Made by a program: the position numbers and the translations under genes
Shown here: positions 43,962-52,935 of the stretch, one piece after another
Numbering within the stretch: the stretch's first letter is position 1
How the letters are laid out: every line of letters begins with the position of its first letter
Assembly: GCA_048268485.1 (NCBI GenBank)
Contig: JBLWVL010000002.1
Coordinates: 89,193-153,192, forward strand
Direction of reading: 5' to 3'
DNA: 64,000 nt
DNA from: Oceanospirillum sp048268485
GTDB lineage: Bacteria; Pseudomonadota; Gammaproteobacteria; Pseudomonadales; Halomonadaceae
Notes under the pieces: model-generated
What the model was told of the DNA's origin: nothing
The model's input: the letters and a program-made list of their open reading frames with translations, nothing else
The model's database searches: none

Positions 43962-43977
43962 AGCAAAGACCGTGCCA
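43962..43977 (-). promoter_or_regulatory. Sigma-54 (RpoN) promoter of fliK
   Basis: The minus strand reads TGGCACG-GTCT-TTGCT, matching the -24/-12 consensus TGGCACG-N4-TTGCW at every position. The GG and GC lie in the required spacing. It is in the 54-base gap between fliJ and fliK, with the predicted start about 25 bases before the fliK ATG. Activation by FleR is inferred. Confidence 0.88.
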
Positions 43978-43980
43978 TAG

Positions 43981-44433
43981 TCATTTATCAAAGTATCGTC
44001 GTCTAAGGTATGCTTGAGCTGCAAATTCATCCAAAGCCTTTTGCTCTAGCTTATCGGCTTCCGCAGCCTCTTGCGCCTCAGCACGCTCAACCAAACTTTC
44101 AAAGGCCTTTAGTTTACCCCGGGTTTTAAACCAATACTGCTGAACCTGGTCAACCTGCTGCTCCAATTCTGCAATATGATCAACCTGCTGGTTAGCGGCA
44201 TTACTCAGCTTGTCCATAAAGCCAAAGTAAGTCCGCAAAGTCGCGCCATTGATGCCCGTCCGGCCTGTTTCAATGATTTTCTCATGGTATTCCAACTCAT
44301 ACTCAAGCAACTGTTTCTGCTTAAGCTCTTCATTAGAAACCTTAGTATTCAGATAACCAAGAGCATTGACGGCATCCCGCTCCTTCTTTTCGGCCATCGT
44401 CATAATGTTTTTCAGACGTTCTGAGCGTTTCAT
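43981..44433 (-). CDS. fliJ: Flagellar export chaperone FliJ
   Basis: This 150-residue, almost wholly coiled-coil protein rich in K, E, Q and L (for example VDHIAELEQQVDQVQQYW) is the expected size of FliJ. FliJ sits as the central stalk of the FliI ATPase hexamer and links it to FlhA. It overlaps the fliI stop by one base. Sequence conservation is low in this family, so the call relies on position and form. Confidence 0.9.
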   Translation of the reverse strand: MKRSERLKNIMTMAEKKERDAVNALGYLNTKVSNEELKQKQLLEYELEYHEKIIETGRTGINGATLRTYFGFMDKLSNAANQQVDHIAELEQQVDQVQQYWFKTRGKLKAFESLVERAEAQEAAEADKLEQKALDEFAAQAYLRRRYFDK

Positions 44434-45800
44434 TAACCAGCCTCTGAAGCCTGTTCAGCAGCCGAAGAAGGCACCATGTTTAAAGCTTGGTACATCTGCT
44501 GATAGCTTGAAACAATATCAACATTCTCTTTCAGATTCTGCTGTAAGAATTGCTTAATACCAGGCATCAATGCAATAGCCTGGTCAATTGCCGGATCTGC
44601 ACCAGAGTTATAAGCCCCAACACTGATCAGGTCTTTATTCTGCTGATAAAGTGCATACAGTTGCTTAACAGAGTAAGCCAGTTTTAAATGCTCATCCGAA
44701 ACGACCTGGGGCATGACACGACTAATAGAGGCCTCTACGTCAATGGCAGGATAATGCCCTTCTTCAGCCAACTGACGAGACAGGACAATATGCCCATCCA
44801 AAATAGCCCTCGTAGCATCGGCGATTGGATCTTGCTGGTCATCACCTTCAGTCAAAACAGTGTAAAAAGCAGTGATGGAACCACCGGTGCCTTCATTACC
44901 ATTACCCGCACGCTCAACCAGCTGAGGAATCTTAGCAAACACAGACGGCGGGTAACCCTTGGTTGCAGGCGGCTCACCAACAGCAAGAGAAATTTCACGC
45001 TGCGCCTGAGCAAAACGAGTCAGTGAATCCATAAGCAAAAGAACCTTCTTGCCCTGGTCACGAAAATACTCTGCTACACTTGTCGTCAACATGGCAGCCC
45101 GCAAACGCATCAAGGGGGCGTCATCAGCAGGTGACGCTACCACTACAGAGCGAGCCATACCTTCCTGCCCCAGAATCTCTTCAATGAATTCCTTTACTTC
45201 TCGGCCACGCTCACCAACCAAGCCTACGACAATAATGTCAGCTTCAGTAAACCGGGTCATCATACCCAGTAGCATACTTTTACCAACACCACTCCCTGCA
45301 AACAGGCCGATTCGCTGCCCCTGACCAACCGTAAAAAGCGCATTAATCGCTTTTATACCGACATCAAGTGTTTCCTTAATAGGCTTTCGGGCAAGGGGGT
45401 TGATAATTTTCCCATGCAGGCTTGTTGTATCTGTAGCAGCAATGGGCCCCCGGCCATCCAATGGCTCGCCAATACCATTCAGCACCCGTCCCAGCAAACC
45501 AGGACCAACCGGGATGTTCAGTGCTTTCTCATTCGGCGTTACTCGCCCACCCGGCTTGAGCCCCTCAGCCATACCGACCGGCATCAAAAATGTCCGGTCA
45601 GAGGCAAAACCAACCACCTCAGCTTCAACAAAGCCGCCATTAGCCGTTTCAACATTACAGTAGCTGCCAACAGGCATATCGCAACCAACAGCTTCGAGAG
45701 TTAACCCAACCATACGCACCAAACGACCTTCGGTTCGAATACGAGGCTGAAGTTTTTTCTCTGGCTTATACTGGCTAAGCCTTTTTGCCAAATTATCCAT
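44433..45800 (-). CDS. fliI: Flagellar export ATPase FliI
   Basis: This 455-residue F1-beta-like ATPase has Walker A GLFAGSGVGKSMLLGMM, Walker B KVLLLMDSLTRFAQAQRE and the type III ATPase signature GEPPATKGYPPSVFAKIPQL. It energises export through the flagellar gate. Length is standard. Confidence 0.97.
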   Translation of the reverse strand: MDNLAKRLSQYKPEKKLQPRIRTEGRLVRMVGLTLEAVGCDMPVGSYCNVETANGGFVEAEVVGFASDRTFLMPVGMAEGLKPGGRVTPNEKALNIPVGPGLLGRVLNGIGEPLDGRGPIAATDTTSLHGKIINPLARKPIKETLDVGIKAINALFTVGQGQRIGLFAGSGVGKSMLLGMMTRFTEADIIVVGLVGERGREVKEFIEEILGQEGMARSVVVASPADDAPLMRLRAAMLTTSVAEYFRDQGKKVLLLMDSLTRFAQAQREISLAVGEPPATKGYPPSVFAKIPQLVERAGNGNEGTGGSITAFYTVLTEGDDQQDPIADATRAILDGHIVLSRQLAEEGHYPAIDVEASISRVMPQVVSDEHLKLAYSVKQLYALYQQNKDLISVGAYNSGADPAIDQAIALMPGIKQFLQQNLKENVDIVSSYQQMYQALNMVPSSAAEQASEAG

Positions 45801-45826
45801 TGATTATACTCACCAGCTGCTGAAAG

Positions 45827-46693
45827 TTACTCTGCTGAAGACGGCCCCGGTTCTGACGATCGATCATCTTCCTCTTCGTCAGCCGAAATATCAGACTGAG
45901 CTGCAGAAGATACTGAGGCATACCGTTCAGCAACCACCTGAGTCAAAAGATCCTCTAAACGGTTTTCTACGCTGCTATCAATCAGAGAACTAAGAGTTTC
46001 AACCCGACACCCTCCCCTGGAAACACTTTCATCAGAGAAAACTTGCCAGGGGTCGATTTGGCGGCTTGCCTGCTCATGTGAAATTTCGTAATCATCAGGG
46101 TTAACAAAAACACGAATACGGTCACTGTTTCTCGGCAATGCCGCCAAAGAGTCCTGTATAATTTGGGTGGTGACAGATGAATCAATACTCAGCTCTTTAT
46201 GCGTTATAATCGTCACCAAATGCGTGACCAGATCATACAGAACAGACTCCAGCTCTTCATGCTGCATAGCAATCGGTTCATGCAACAATGCCAGCATACT
46301 GTTTAAGCGAGAGAGAACATCATTAACTTCCCGTTCACCTTGCTGCAGACCATCAGCATAACCTTTATCGGAACCTTCTTCGTAGCCCTCGGCTTTACCC
46401 TTGAGAAAGCCGTCTTCCCGCCCCTGCTCAAAACCATCATGACGCCCCTGCTCCATACCCTCAGCATAAGCGGTGTCATAAGCTTCTTTACGGATAGCCT
46501 CGACTTCTTCAAGCGTTGGCAGCTGAATTTCTTCCTCAACTTCTTCGTCAGCTACATCTGCATCTACGATTTCATCAGAGATTTTCGCTCGCCCCAAACT
46601 ACGAAGGGAGACACCAGTAAGATCCGGCATCTCCCAACGTTCAAAGGCTTCAATCTCTTCACTCGACCATAAGTGTCGTTTATCCAGAGACAT
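45827..46693 (-). CDS. fliH: Flagellar assembly protein FliH
   Basis: This acidic protein is 288 residues from ATG 46693; a GTG at 46702 is three codons earlier. The middle (about 70-125) has glycine-rich repeats of the AxxxG type (EGMEQGRHDGFEQGREDGFL, then KGKAEGYEEG), the hallmark of FliH. The C-terminal domain resembles the ATP synthase delta/peripheral stalk. FliH dimerises, binds FliI and docks it to FliN. Its glycine repeats are longer than in E. coli. Confidence 0.94.
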   Translation of the reverse strand: MSLDKRHLWSSEEIEAFERWEMPDLTGVSLRSLGRAKISDEIVDADVADEEVEEEIQLPTLEEVEAIRKEAYDTAYAEGMEQGRHDGFEQGREDGFLKGKAEGYEEGSDKGYADGLQQGEREVNDVLSRLNSMLALLHEPIAMQHEELESVLYDLVTHLVTIITHKELSIDSSVTTQIIQDSLAALPRNSDRIRVFVNPDDYEISHEQASRQIDPWQVFSDESVSRGGCRVETLSSLIDSSVENRLEDLLTQVVAERYASVSSAAQSDISADEEEDDRSSEPGPSSAE

Positions 46694-46750
46694 ATTTCCC
46701 ACTCATATATAAAGTAATAATGAGGAGTCAGACTCCTCATCAGGTAAGGT

Positions 46751-47761
46751 CTACACCATCTGGTCAGCACCGCCGCCCAACGTAATCTCACCGTCTTCAG
46801 CCAAGCGTCTTGCAATCGCAAGAATCTCTTTCTGAGATTGCTCAACCTCACTCACACGAACAGGGCCTTTGGCCTCAAGATCGTCACGCAGCAGCTCACT
46901 GGCTCGCTTAGACATATTCTTAAAGATTTTTTCCTGCACCCTTGTGTCAGCACCTTTAAGCGCCAACACCAGGCTATCAGGGTTAACTTCACGAAGGAGA
47001 ACCTGAATATCACGATCATCAATATCCACAAGATTATCAAAGACAAACATCAGGTCTTCAATTTCCTCTCCCAGCTGCTCATCCACTTCCTTGATCGCCT
47101 CCATGAGCTCACCTTCAAGAGCACTCTCAAGGTTATTCATGATATTAGCCGCAACCTTAACGCCACCCATACTCGTGGTCTGAGTGCCCGTGCTGCCAGA
47201 GAACTGTTTCTCAAGAATATCATTCAGCTCCTGCAGAGCCTGCGGTTGAACAGACTCCAATGAAGCCACACGCAAGATCACATCCAAGCGAACCTTGGAG
47301 TCGAAAAAGGAGAGCACTTCAGCAGACTGATCAGAGTCAAGATACGATAAAACAATAGCCTGAATCTGAGGGTGTTCATACCGAATAATATCCGCAATCG
47401 CTCTTGGCTCCATCCACTTCAGGGTATCAAGCCCTGTCGTATTGCCACCAAGCAAAATACGATCAATAAGGCCATTTGCCTTATCCTCACCAAGTGCTTC
47501 AGTCAGCATCCGGCGAATATAGCTATCAGCACCAACACCAAGACCAGTCACATTACCGGCAGAATCAAGAAACTCAGATAAAACCTCTTCCACCTGATCT
47601 TTCGATACATGCTGCATCTGCGACATTGCCATACCAACTTTCTGAACCTCTTTAGGGCCCATGTGGCGCAAAATCTGAGCTGCATCGGACTCACCGAGTG
47701 TCATCAAAAGGATGGCTGCTCGCTGAACAGAACTCAAGCTCTGATAATCTTCATCACTCAT
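46751..47761 (-). CDS. fliG: Flagellar motor switch protein FliG
   Basis: This 336-residue protein has FliG N, middle (EHPQ motif in IRYEHPQIQAIVLSYLDSDQ) and C domains. The C domain carries the charged torque helix LVLALKGADTRVQEKIFKNM plus SKRASELLRDDLEAKGPVR. FliG interacts with stators to generate rotation. It overlaps fliF by eight bases. Confidence 0.97.
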   Translation of the reverse strand: MSDEDYQSLSSVQRAAILLMTLGESDAAQILRHMGPKEVQKVGMAMSQMQHVSKDQVEEVLSEFLDSAGNVTGLGVGADSYIRRMLTEALGEDKANGLIDRILLGGNTTGLDTLKWMEPRAIADIIRYEHPQIQAIVLSYLDSDQSAEVLSFFDSKVRLDVILRVASLESVQPQALQELNDILEKQFSGSTGTQTTSMGGVKVAANIMNNLESALEGELMEAIKEVDEQLGEEIEDLMFVFDNLVDIDDRDIQVLLREVNPDSLVLALKGADTRVQEKIFKNMSKRASELLRDDLEAKGPVRVSEVEQSQKEILAIARRLAEDGEITLGGGADQMV

Positions 47762-49490
47762 CTGAAATTACCCATTGTCTAACCACCTGAGCCACACGCC
47801 CCGGGTCTTCTGCAATCATTGCACGAATAGCGTTCAGCTGACGCTCATAAGCTTCATTCGGTCCTGCAAGCAACGGATCATCCGCAGCAGACAGTGTTAC
47901 CTGATCATCCCCCAGGTCTTCCAGAGGTGTCAGCATTTCATCTTCAGCGTCAGCACCATCATTGGCATCACGGGCAGTAGCAAGATTCCGGAGAATCGGG
48001 CGCAAAACACCAAAAATCAGAATAAGAACAAAGAGACCGGCCAGTACTTGCTTAGCAATTTCCCAGAACCAAGGTTCCTGATAGAAAGGAAGTTTCTCAA
48101 TCAGATCGCCACCGCCATCAGCAAACGGGGAATTAACTACATTAACACTATCACCGCGCAATGCATTAAAGCCGACAGCATCCCGAACCAGCACCTCTAG
48201 CCGCTTCAGTTCGTTCTCATCCCAGGCTCGACGAACAACCTCACCACTATCGGGCTCACGAATGATAATATCATCCACGACAACAGCTACGGTAAGTCTA
48301 TCCACACGCCCCAGATTATTTCGGGAGTAACTCACTGTCCGGTCCAGCTCAAAGTTACGCGTAGCCTGCTTACGACTATTAAGAGGCGAACCACCGACAG
48401 GGTTACCATTCTGATCAAAAGCCTGCTCCGGTACATCTGTAGGAGTCGGAGGCTGGTTAGAAAGAGCCCCGGGAATCCCGCCCTGATTCATATCACCAAC
48501 CCGCTGCTCATTCAAAACCTGCTCACTACGCAGGGCAGGCAAGTCCGGATTGTAGATCTCTTCCGTTTGCTCTGTTTGAGTAAAATCCACCTCAGCAGAA
48601 ACAGCAGCCTGATAACGCCCTGCACCGAGCACCGGCTCCAGAATACTGCGAACACGCTCAGTCAATACACGCTCAAGCTTACGGGAGTACTCAAACTGTC
48701 GCTGAATCTGCTTGTCGGACTCCTTCGTTTCAGTCTGAGACAGTAAACGACCACGCTGATCAACAATAGTAACGTCTTTAGGGTCCAGCTCCGCAATACT
48801 GGTAGCCACAAGATTAACAATCGCATTAGCCTGACTTGAGTCGAGTGCAGCTCCACTATGAAGATTCAGAAATACAGAAGCAGATGGTTTTCGATAATCC
48901 CGCACAAAAACAGACTGTTTAGGCATTGCCAGGTGGACACGTGCGCCGCGAACAGGCTGCAGACTGGAAATTGTTCGTGCCAATTCGCCCTCGATACTAC
49001 GACGGTAGCGGGCAGACTCCATAAACTGACTGGTGCCCAACCCCTGTTCCTGGTCAAGCAACTCATAACCAACAGTATTGCTGCGAGCCACGTCAGAAGC
49101 TGCAATTTTCATACGAGCTTCATAAATACGATCAGAAAGCACGAGCAAGGCACCTGATTTAGGATCAACCTTATAACTAATGCCGTTTCGCTCAAGAATA
49201 TCTACAACAGCGGGTGAATCATACTCACCAATACTGCTCAGCAAGGGACGGTAGTCCTCTTCCTGCGACCAGAGAACAATAGCAAAGCCTATGGCAATAC
49301 TTGCAGCAAAACCCGCAAGCAACCCCAACTGACGAAGCATATCAAGGCTATTAAACCCATCCATAACTCCACTGATTCCACCGCGGTTTTTTGACTTATC
49401 TGTCGTAACCTGAGGTTCTGTCATCTGGTCTTGCGCTGCACCCGGAGTTTCAGTAACTCCAGTATTTGCATCAGCAGAAGAGTTATCCAT
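47754..49490 (-). CDS. fliF: Flagellar MS-ring protein FliF
   Basis: This 578-residue protein has a first membrane helix (about residues 57-75), large periplasmic ring-building motifs with the conserved QRALEGELARTI-like stretch (RYRRSIEGELARTISSLQPV) and ARVHLAMPKQSVFVRD. A second membrane helix (about 475-493) precedes a C-terminal FliG-binding tail. It forms the base of the rotor. Confidence 0.97.
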   Translation of the reverse strand: MDNSSADANTGVTETPGAAQDQMTEPQVTTDKSKNRGGISGVMDGFNSLDMLRQLGLLAGFAASIAIGFAIVLWSQEEDYRPLLSSIGEYDSPAVVDILERNGISYKVDPKSGALLVLSDRIYEARMKIAASDVARSNTVGYELLDQEQGLGTSQFMESARYRRSIEGELARTISSLQPVRGARVHLAMPKQSVFVRDYRKPSASVFLNLHSGAALDSSQANAIVNLVATSIAELDPKDVTIVDQRGRLLSQTETKESDKQIQRQFEYSRKLERVLTERVRSILEPVLGAGRYQAAVSAEVDFTQTEQTEEIYNPDLPALRSEQVLNEQRVGDMNQGGIPGALSNQPPTPTDVPEQAFDQNGNPVGGSPLNSRKQATRNFELDRTVSYSRNNLGRVDRLTVAVVVDDIIIREPDSGEVVRRAWDENELKRLEVLVRDAVGFNALRGDSVNVVNSPFADGGGDLIEKLPFYQEPWFWEIAKQVLAGLFVLILIFGVLRPILRNLATARDANDGADAEDEMLTPLEDLGDDQVTLSAADDPLLAGPNEAYERQLNAIRAMIAEDPGRVAQVVRQWVISDE

Positions 49491-49550
49491 TCATCAAGTT
49501 CCTAGTCCAATTTCGCCCTAAAATGAGGACTCAAATATTCAATTTTTGGA

Positions 49551-49907
49551 TTATAACGGCATGCGCATAATTTCTTGATAAGCGGATACCAGCTTATTGC
49601 GCACCTGGCTCATCGCCTCGAATGCAACTGTCGATTTCTGGGAAGCAATCATTACCTGAGTAATATCTACTTCAGGATCTCCCATTTCATAGGACTCCCG
49701 CAAAGCACTGGCCGTCTTTTGCGTCTCGTTTACCTTATCGATAGCGGCCTTCAGCATTTCTGAGAAATCTGGAGCCCCTGCGGCGTTCACAGACTTGCCA
49801 TCTTCTAAGGGCTTGACGGCAGGCGCAACACGGCTCGCCTGATGTATTTCAGATTGCATAGACCGAATCTGATCCAGCACACCTGATATATCAGCTCTAT
49901 CCACCAT
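49551..49907 (-). CDS. fliE: Flagellar hook-basal body protein FliE
   Basis: This 118-residue protein has the FliE core DFSEMLKAAIDKVNETQKTA and the C-terminal VMIASQKSTVAFEAMSQVRN followed by KLVSAYQEIMRMPL. It joins the MS ring to the rod and is the first substrate of the export gate. AGGTG lies directly upstream. I see no strong sigma-54 site in the 75-base gap after fleR. Confidence 0.95.
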   Translation of the reverse strand: MVDRADISGVLDQIRSMQSEIHQASRVAPAVKPLEDGKSVNAAGAPDFSEMLKAAIDKVNETQKTASALRESYEMGDPEVDITQVMIASQKSTVAFEAMSQVRNKLVSAYQEIMRMPL

Positions 49908-49982
49908 GGTTCACCTCACACTGTTAACTAAGATCGTATTCAATTCTATAACTTAACACCGGCCTATTACCAGCGTAATGAA

Positions 49983-51389
49983 TTATGCAATTTCGATCTC
50001 TCTTTCAACATCTATGCCACTATCCCGCATCTTGGCCAATTTATAGCGCAATGTCCGGGGGCTAATGCCCAACTGTTCCGCTGCTTTATTCTTACGGCCT
50101 CTGCATTCGCGCAGCACAGCAATAATCATTTCAAACTCTTTCATTTGAAGATCATCACCCAAACGACCAGAGATGACAGGTGAAGCAAGTGCTTCGGCAG
50201 AAGTCTCAGCGCCATCCCTCTCAGGTACCAGCGAATCAAGGCAAACATTATCCGCCAGAGCAGCGGGTTCTATGCAAAGATCTGCCGCATAAATGGTATC
50301 ACCCACCTGAAGAATAAGAGCACGCTGCACAACATTTTCCAACTCGCGCACATTACCAGGCCACGAATATCCTTCAAGTGCTGATTTGGCATCATCAGAG
50401 AGAGCAACCGCAGAGCGGTTCATCTTACTGGCATGCTTAGCAAATAGCTTCTCAGCCAATGGGACTATATCAGCCACCCGCTCCCGAAGAGGCACAATAT
50501 TGACCGGAAACACATTCAAGCGGTAATAAAGATCTTCTCTGAACCGGCCCTCTGAAATAAACTCATGCATGTTACGGTTAGTTGTTGCAATTACGCGAAC
50601 ATCCAGTTTTATAACCTTTCGCCCACCAACACGCTCTACTTCCTGCTCCTGCAGCACCCTCAGCAATTTAGACTGAAGATCAATCGCCATTTCTGATATC
50701 TCATCGAGAAGCAGCGTGCCGCCATTCGCTTGCTCAAACTTACCAGGCGCACTGGTATGAGCCCCTGTAAAAGCACCCTTCTCATGGCCAAACAGCGTCG
50801 CCTCCAGCATTGTCTCAGGAATTGCCGCACAGTTTATAGCCACAAATGGCTTATCACGACGCTGAGAGTGGCGATGTATATACTGAGCAATTACCTCCTT
50901 GCCTGACCCGCTTTCACCTGCGATCAGGACAGTAGAGTCGGTTACCGCAACTCTTTTTGCCAGCCCAAATGCCTGACGACTTTTCTCACTCACCATAATA
51001 GGCTCATCAGGTGAGGCTGTGACCAACTTCGAGCAATATTTACCAACCAGCTCAACTAACTTTTCCGGTTCAAACGGTTTCACCAGATAATCAACAGCGC
51101 CCTGTCTCATAGCATCAACTGCATCAGAGATAGAACCATAGGCCGTAATCATTAAAAAACTTAACCCTGGATACTTATTGACAACATGATCTAAAAGCTG
51201 ATGACCATCAATACCAGGCATATTGACATCTGAGACCACCATATCAAAGGCCTCTTTAGACAGTTTGATAATGGCTGATTCTCCACAATCTGCATCAACA
51301 ACTTCATAACCTGCCAGCTCTAAAGTATCGACCAAAGCCTCCCGAAGAGCCGCATCATCCTCAACAACCAATAGCTTCCCATTCTGCAT
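49983..51389 (-). CDS. fleR: Sigma-54 response regulator FleR/FlrC
   Basis: This 468-residue protein has an N-terminal receiver with D54 (MVVSDVNMPGIDG). A central AAA+ domain has Walker A GESGSGKEVIAQ, the sigma-54-contact motif GAFTGA, Walker B GTLLLDEISEM and arginine-finger motifs. A Fis-type helix-turn-helix (NKAAEQLGISPRTLRYKLAKM) closes the protein. Phosphorylated by FleS, it activates class III genes such as fliK. It starts 12 bases after fleS. Confidence 0.95.
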   Translation of the reverse strand: MQNGKLLVVEDDAALREALVDTLELAGYEVVDADCGESAIIKLSKEAFDMVVSDVNMPGIDGHQLLDHVVNKYPGLSFLMITAYGSISDAVDAMRQGAVDYLVKPFEPEKLVELVGKYCSKLVTASPDEPIMVSEKSRQAFGLAKRVAVTDSTVLIAGESGSGKEVIAQYIHRHSQRRDKPFVAINCAAIPETMLEATLFGHEKGAFTGAHTSAPGKFEQANGGTLLLDEISEMAIDLQSKLLRVLQEQEVERVGGRKVIKLDVRVIATTNRNMHEFISEGRFREDLYYRLNVFPVNIVPLRERVADIVPLAEKLFAKHASKMNRSAVALSDDAKSALEGYSWPGNVRELENVVQRALILQVGDTIYAADLCIEPAALADNVCLDSLVPERDGAETSAEALASPVISGRLGDDLQMKEFEMIIAVLRECRGRKNKAAEQLGISPRTLRYKLAKMRDSGIDVEREIEIA

Positions 51390-51401
51390 AATAACTATCC
51401 G

Positions 51402-52538
51402 TTAACGCCCTATAACCGGCAAAGATATAACAAAGCAACACCCATCTCCAAACCGGGAGTTGACACTCAACTGCCCTTTATGAGCATTAACAACAGACTG
51501 AACGATCGATAAGCCAAGACCTGTTCCCTGGCTTTTAGTTGTAAAAAAAGGCTCAAGAATTTTATCCAGCTGCTCCTGAGGAATACCCGGACCATTATCC
51601 TGAACTTCCACCGACAGAGCATTCTCTGACACCAATGTTACAGAGACATCAATCTTTCCAGCCCCTGCCTGCACAGCATTATTCACGAGATTCAGAATAG
51701 CACCCGAAAGAGAATCAAGGTGACCTAAAAGATCGGCCTTTACATCAGAAATCACCTGAACCTCGACTCCTGTAGCCATTTTCACACTCTCGGTTTCCGA
51801 CCTGACAGAATCCACAAGAGCCTCAACAGAAAAAAGCTCTGCAACAGTGCTGCCACCACGGGCAAACTGCAACATATCACCAATTTGCTGCTCAAGGTTC
51901 TGCAAGCGATCAACGAGCTTCGCTGAAAACTTGACTCTTTTTTCTTCAGGTAGAGAGCCTGATTGCAAATGGCCGGCATAAAGCATTGCCGCGGATAGAG
52001 GCGTTCGAATCTGATGGGCCAGAGAAGCAACCATACGACCCATTTCTGTAAGACGCTCTCCACGACTCACCTGCTCCTGAAGACGGCGGGTTTCAGTCAT
52101 ATCATTAATAACAATCATCTGCCCAGGCTCTTTCTCTAAAGAGCGGGTAGAGATAGAAACCAGGCGACCATCTTTAAGTGAAATCTCATAGCCATCGTCC
52201 TGGCGCGGTGAAAAACAGCGCTCAATAACATCAACCCAGCGATCACCAACAAGCTCACCGGACAGCAAGTCTCTGGCACTAGGGTTGGCGCTTGCTACGC
52301 TTCCACTTCCATCAATCACGACAACACCGACCGGCAACAAAAACAGCAGATGCTCCAATTTCTCAGCTACCTGCTGCTTTTTCGTCAACTCTTCAGAGCG
52401 CTGCCTCTTAACTTCTTCCAGCTCAGTGGTCAGCGATGCAATCTTTGTTTGAAGCTGATCATATGAGGTTGTTAACTGCTCAGACAGAGCAGAAAATTCC
52501 AGAAAAGCAGCCTGTAATTCTTGAGCAGATGCACTCAT
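51402..52538 (-). CDS. fleS: Sensor histidine kinase FleS/FlrB
   Basis: This 378-residue soluble kinase has an N-terminal coiled coil, one PAS domain (about 65-160), a HisKA domain with phospho-accepting histidine in VASLAHQIRTPLSAAM, and a HATPase domain (NLVNNAVQAGAG, VQDNGPGIP, TTKSQGTGLGLSIV). No membrane helix is seen, as in FlrB. It phosphorylates FleR. It is the first gene of the minus-strand flagellar run and is divergent from pseB across 397 bases. Confidence 0.93.
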   Translation of the reverse strand: MSASAQELQAAFLEFSALSEQLTTSYDQLQTKIASLTTELEEVKRQRSEELTKKQQVAEKLEHLLFLLPVGVVVIDGSGSVASANPSARDLLSGELVGDRWVDVIERCFSPRQDDGYEISLKDGRLVSISTRSLEKEPGQMIVINDMTETRRLQEQVSRGERLTEMGRMVASLAHQIRTPLSAAMLYAGHLQSGSLPEEKRVKFSAKLVDRLQNLEQQIGDMLQFARGGSTVAELFSVEALVDSVRSETESVKMATGVEVQVISDVKADLLGHLDSLSGAILNLVNNAVQAGAGKIDVSVTLVSENALSVEVQDNGPGIPQEQLDKILEPFFTTKSQGTGLGLSIVQSVVNAHKGQLSVNSRFGDGCCFVISLPVIGR

Positions 52539-52644
52539 ACGATACCTTAAGTATTCTTAATAGCAGAAAAGCCTTGCCTACCCTCGACATACTATCAGCT
52601 TAAAAAAAGATCTTCTTTTTTTCTTGTTGTGATTTATAAAAACA

Positions 52645-52665
52645 GATGTAACAGCCTGTTACATC
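52645..52665. promoter_or_regulatory. 21-bp perfect palindrome, candidate operator
   Basis: The half-sites GATGTAACAG and CTGTTACATC are exact reverse complements around a single central C. The site lies about 106 bases upstream of the fleS start and 270 upstream of pseB. Its symmetry suits a dimeric regulator, but I cannot name one. A weak terminator on the minus strand (TGTTTTTATAAA follows) is the other reading. Confidence 0.6.
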
Positions 52666-52893
52666 AAAGGACTGTCCGTAACCGAGGATTTTACCATGCC
52701 CGGTCTGACCAAGGGCAACAAAAGCCTACTTAATTCAGTCAAGCCAAACTTAGGGGATAGATCCAGACAATGCGAGCGAATATATTTAAATAACACTACT
52801 TAACCTTTTCACAGCACTATTGCTAGAATCCACCGCTAGTCAATTTTTTCACATTAGTTTAGAGTTCTCTTGCCAATAAAAGCAGGAACCAGC

Positions 52894-52902
52894 TGATATA
52901 AT
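52894..52902 (+). promoter_or_regulatory. Extended -10 promoter of the pse operon
   Basis: TGATATAAT is an exact extended -10 element (TGnTATAAT). It ends 33 bases before the pseB ATG and 28 bases after a TTGCCA that is too distant (21-base spacer) to be an ideal -35. A sigma-70 promoter is likely. Confidence 0.55.
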
Positions 52903-52935
52903 TACTTTGCACTCCAGACATTAAGGACATACAAA

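Larger units (their letters stand above)
52539..52935. other. Divergent intergenic region fleS-pseB (397 bases)
   Basis: No coding frame is convincing here. The stretch is AT-rich. It contains a 21-bp palindrome (52645-52665), two extended -10-like elements toward pseB (TGCTAGAAT near 52821 and TGATATAAT at 52894-52902), and near 52604-52624 an A/T-rich imperfect dyad around GATC. The fleS start has AAGG six bases upstream. No clear sigma-54 or sigma-28 site toward fleS was found by eye. Confidence 0.7.

Noticed and set aside
49908..49982. Possible sigma-54 site before fliE (TGGTAATAGGCCGGTG)
   Set aside because: The -12 GC is absent at the required spacing; the match to the consensus is poor.
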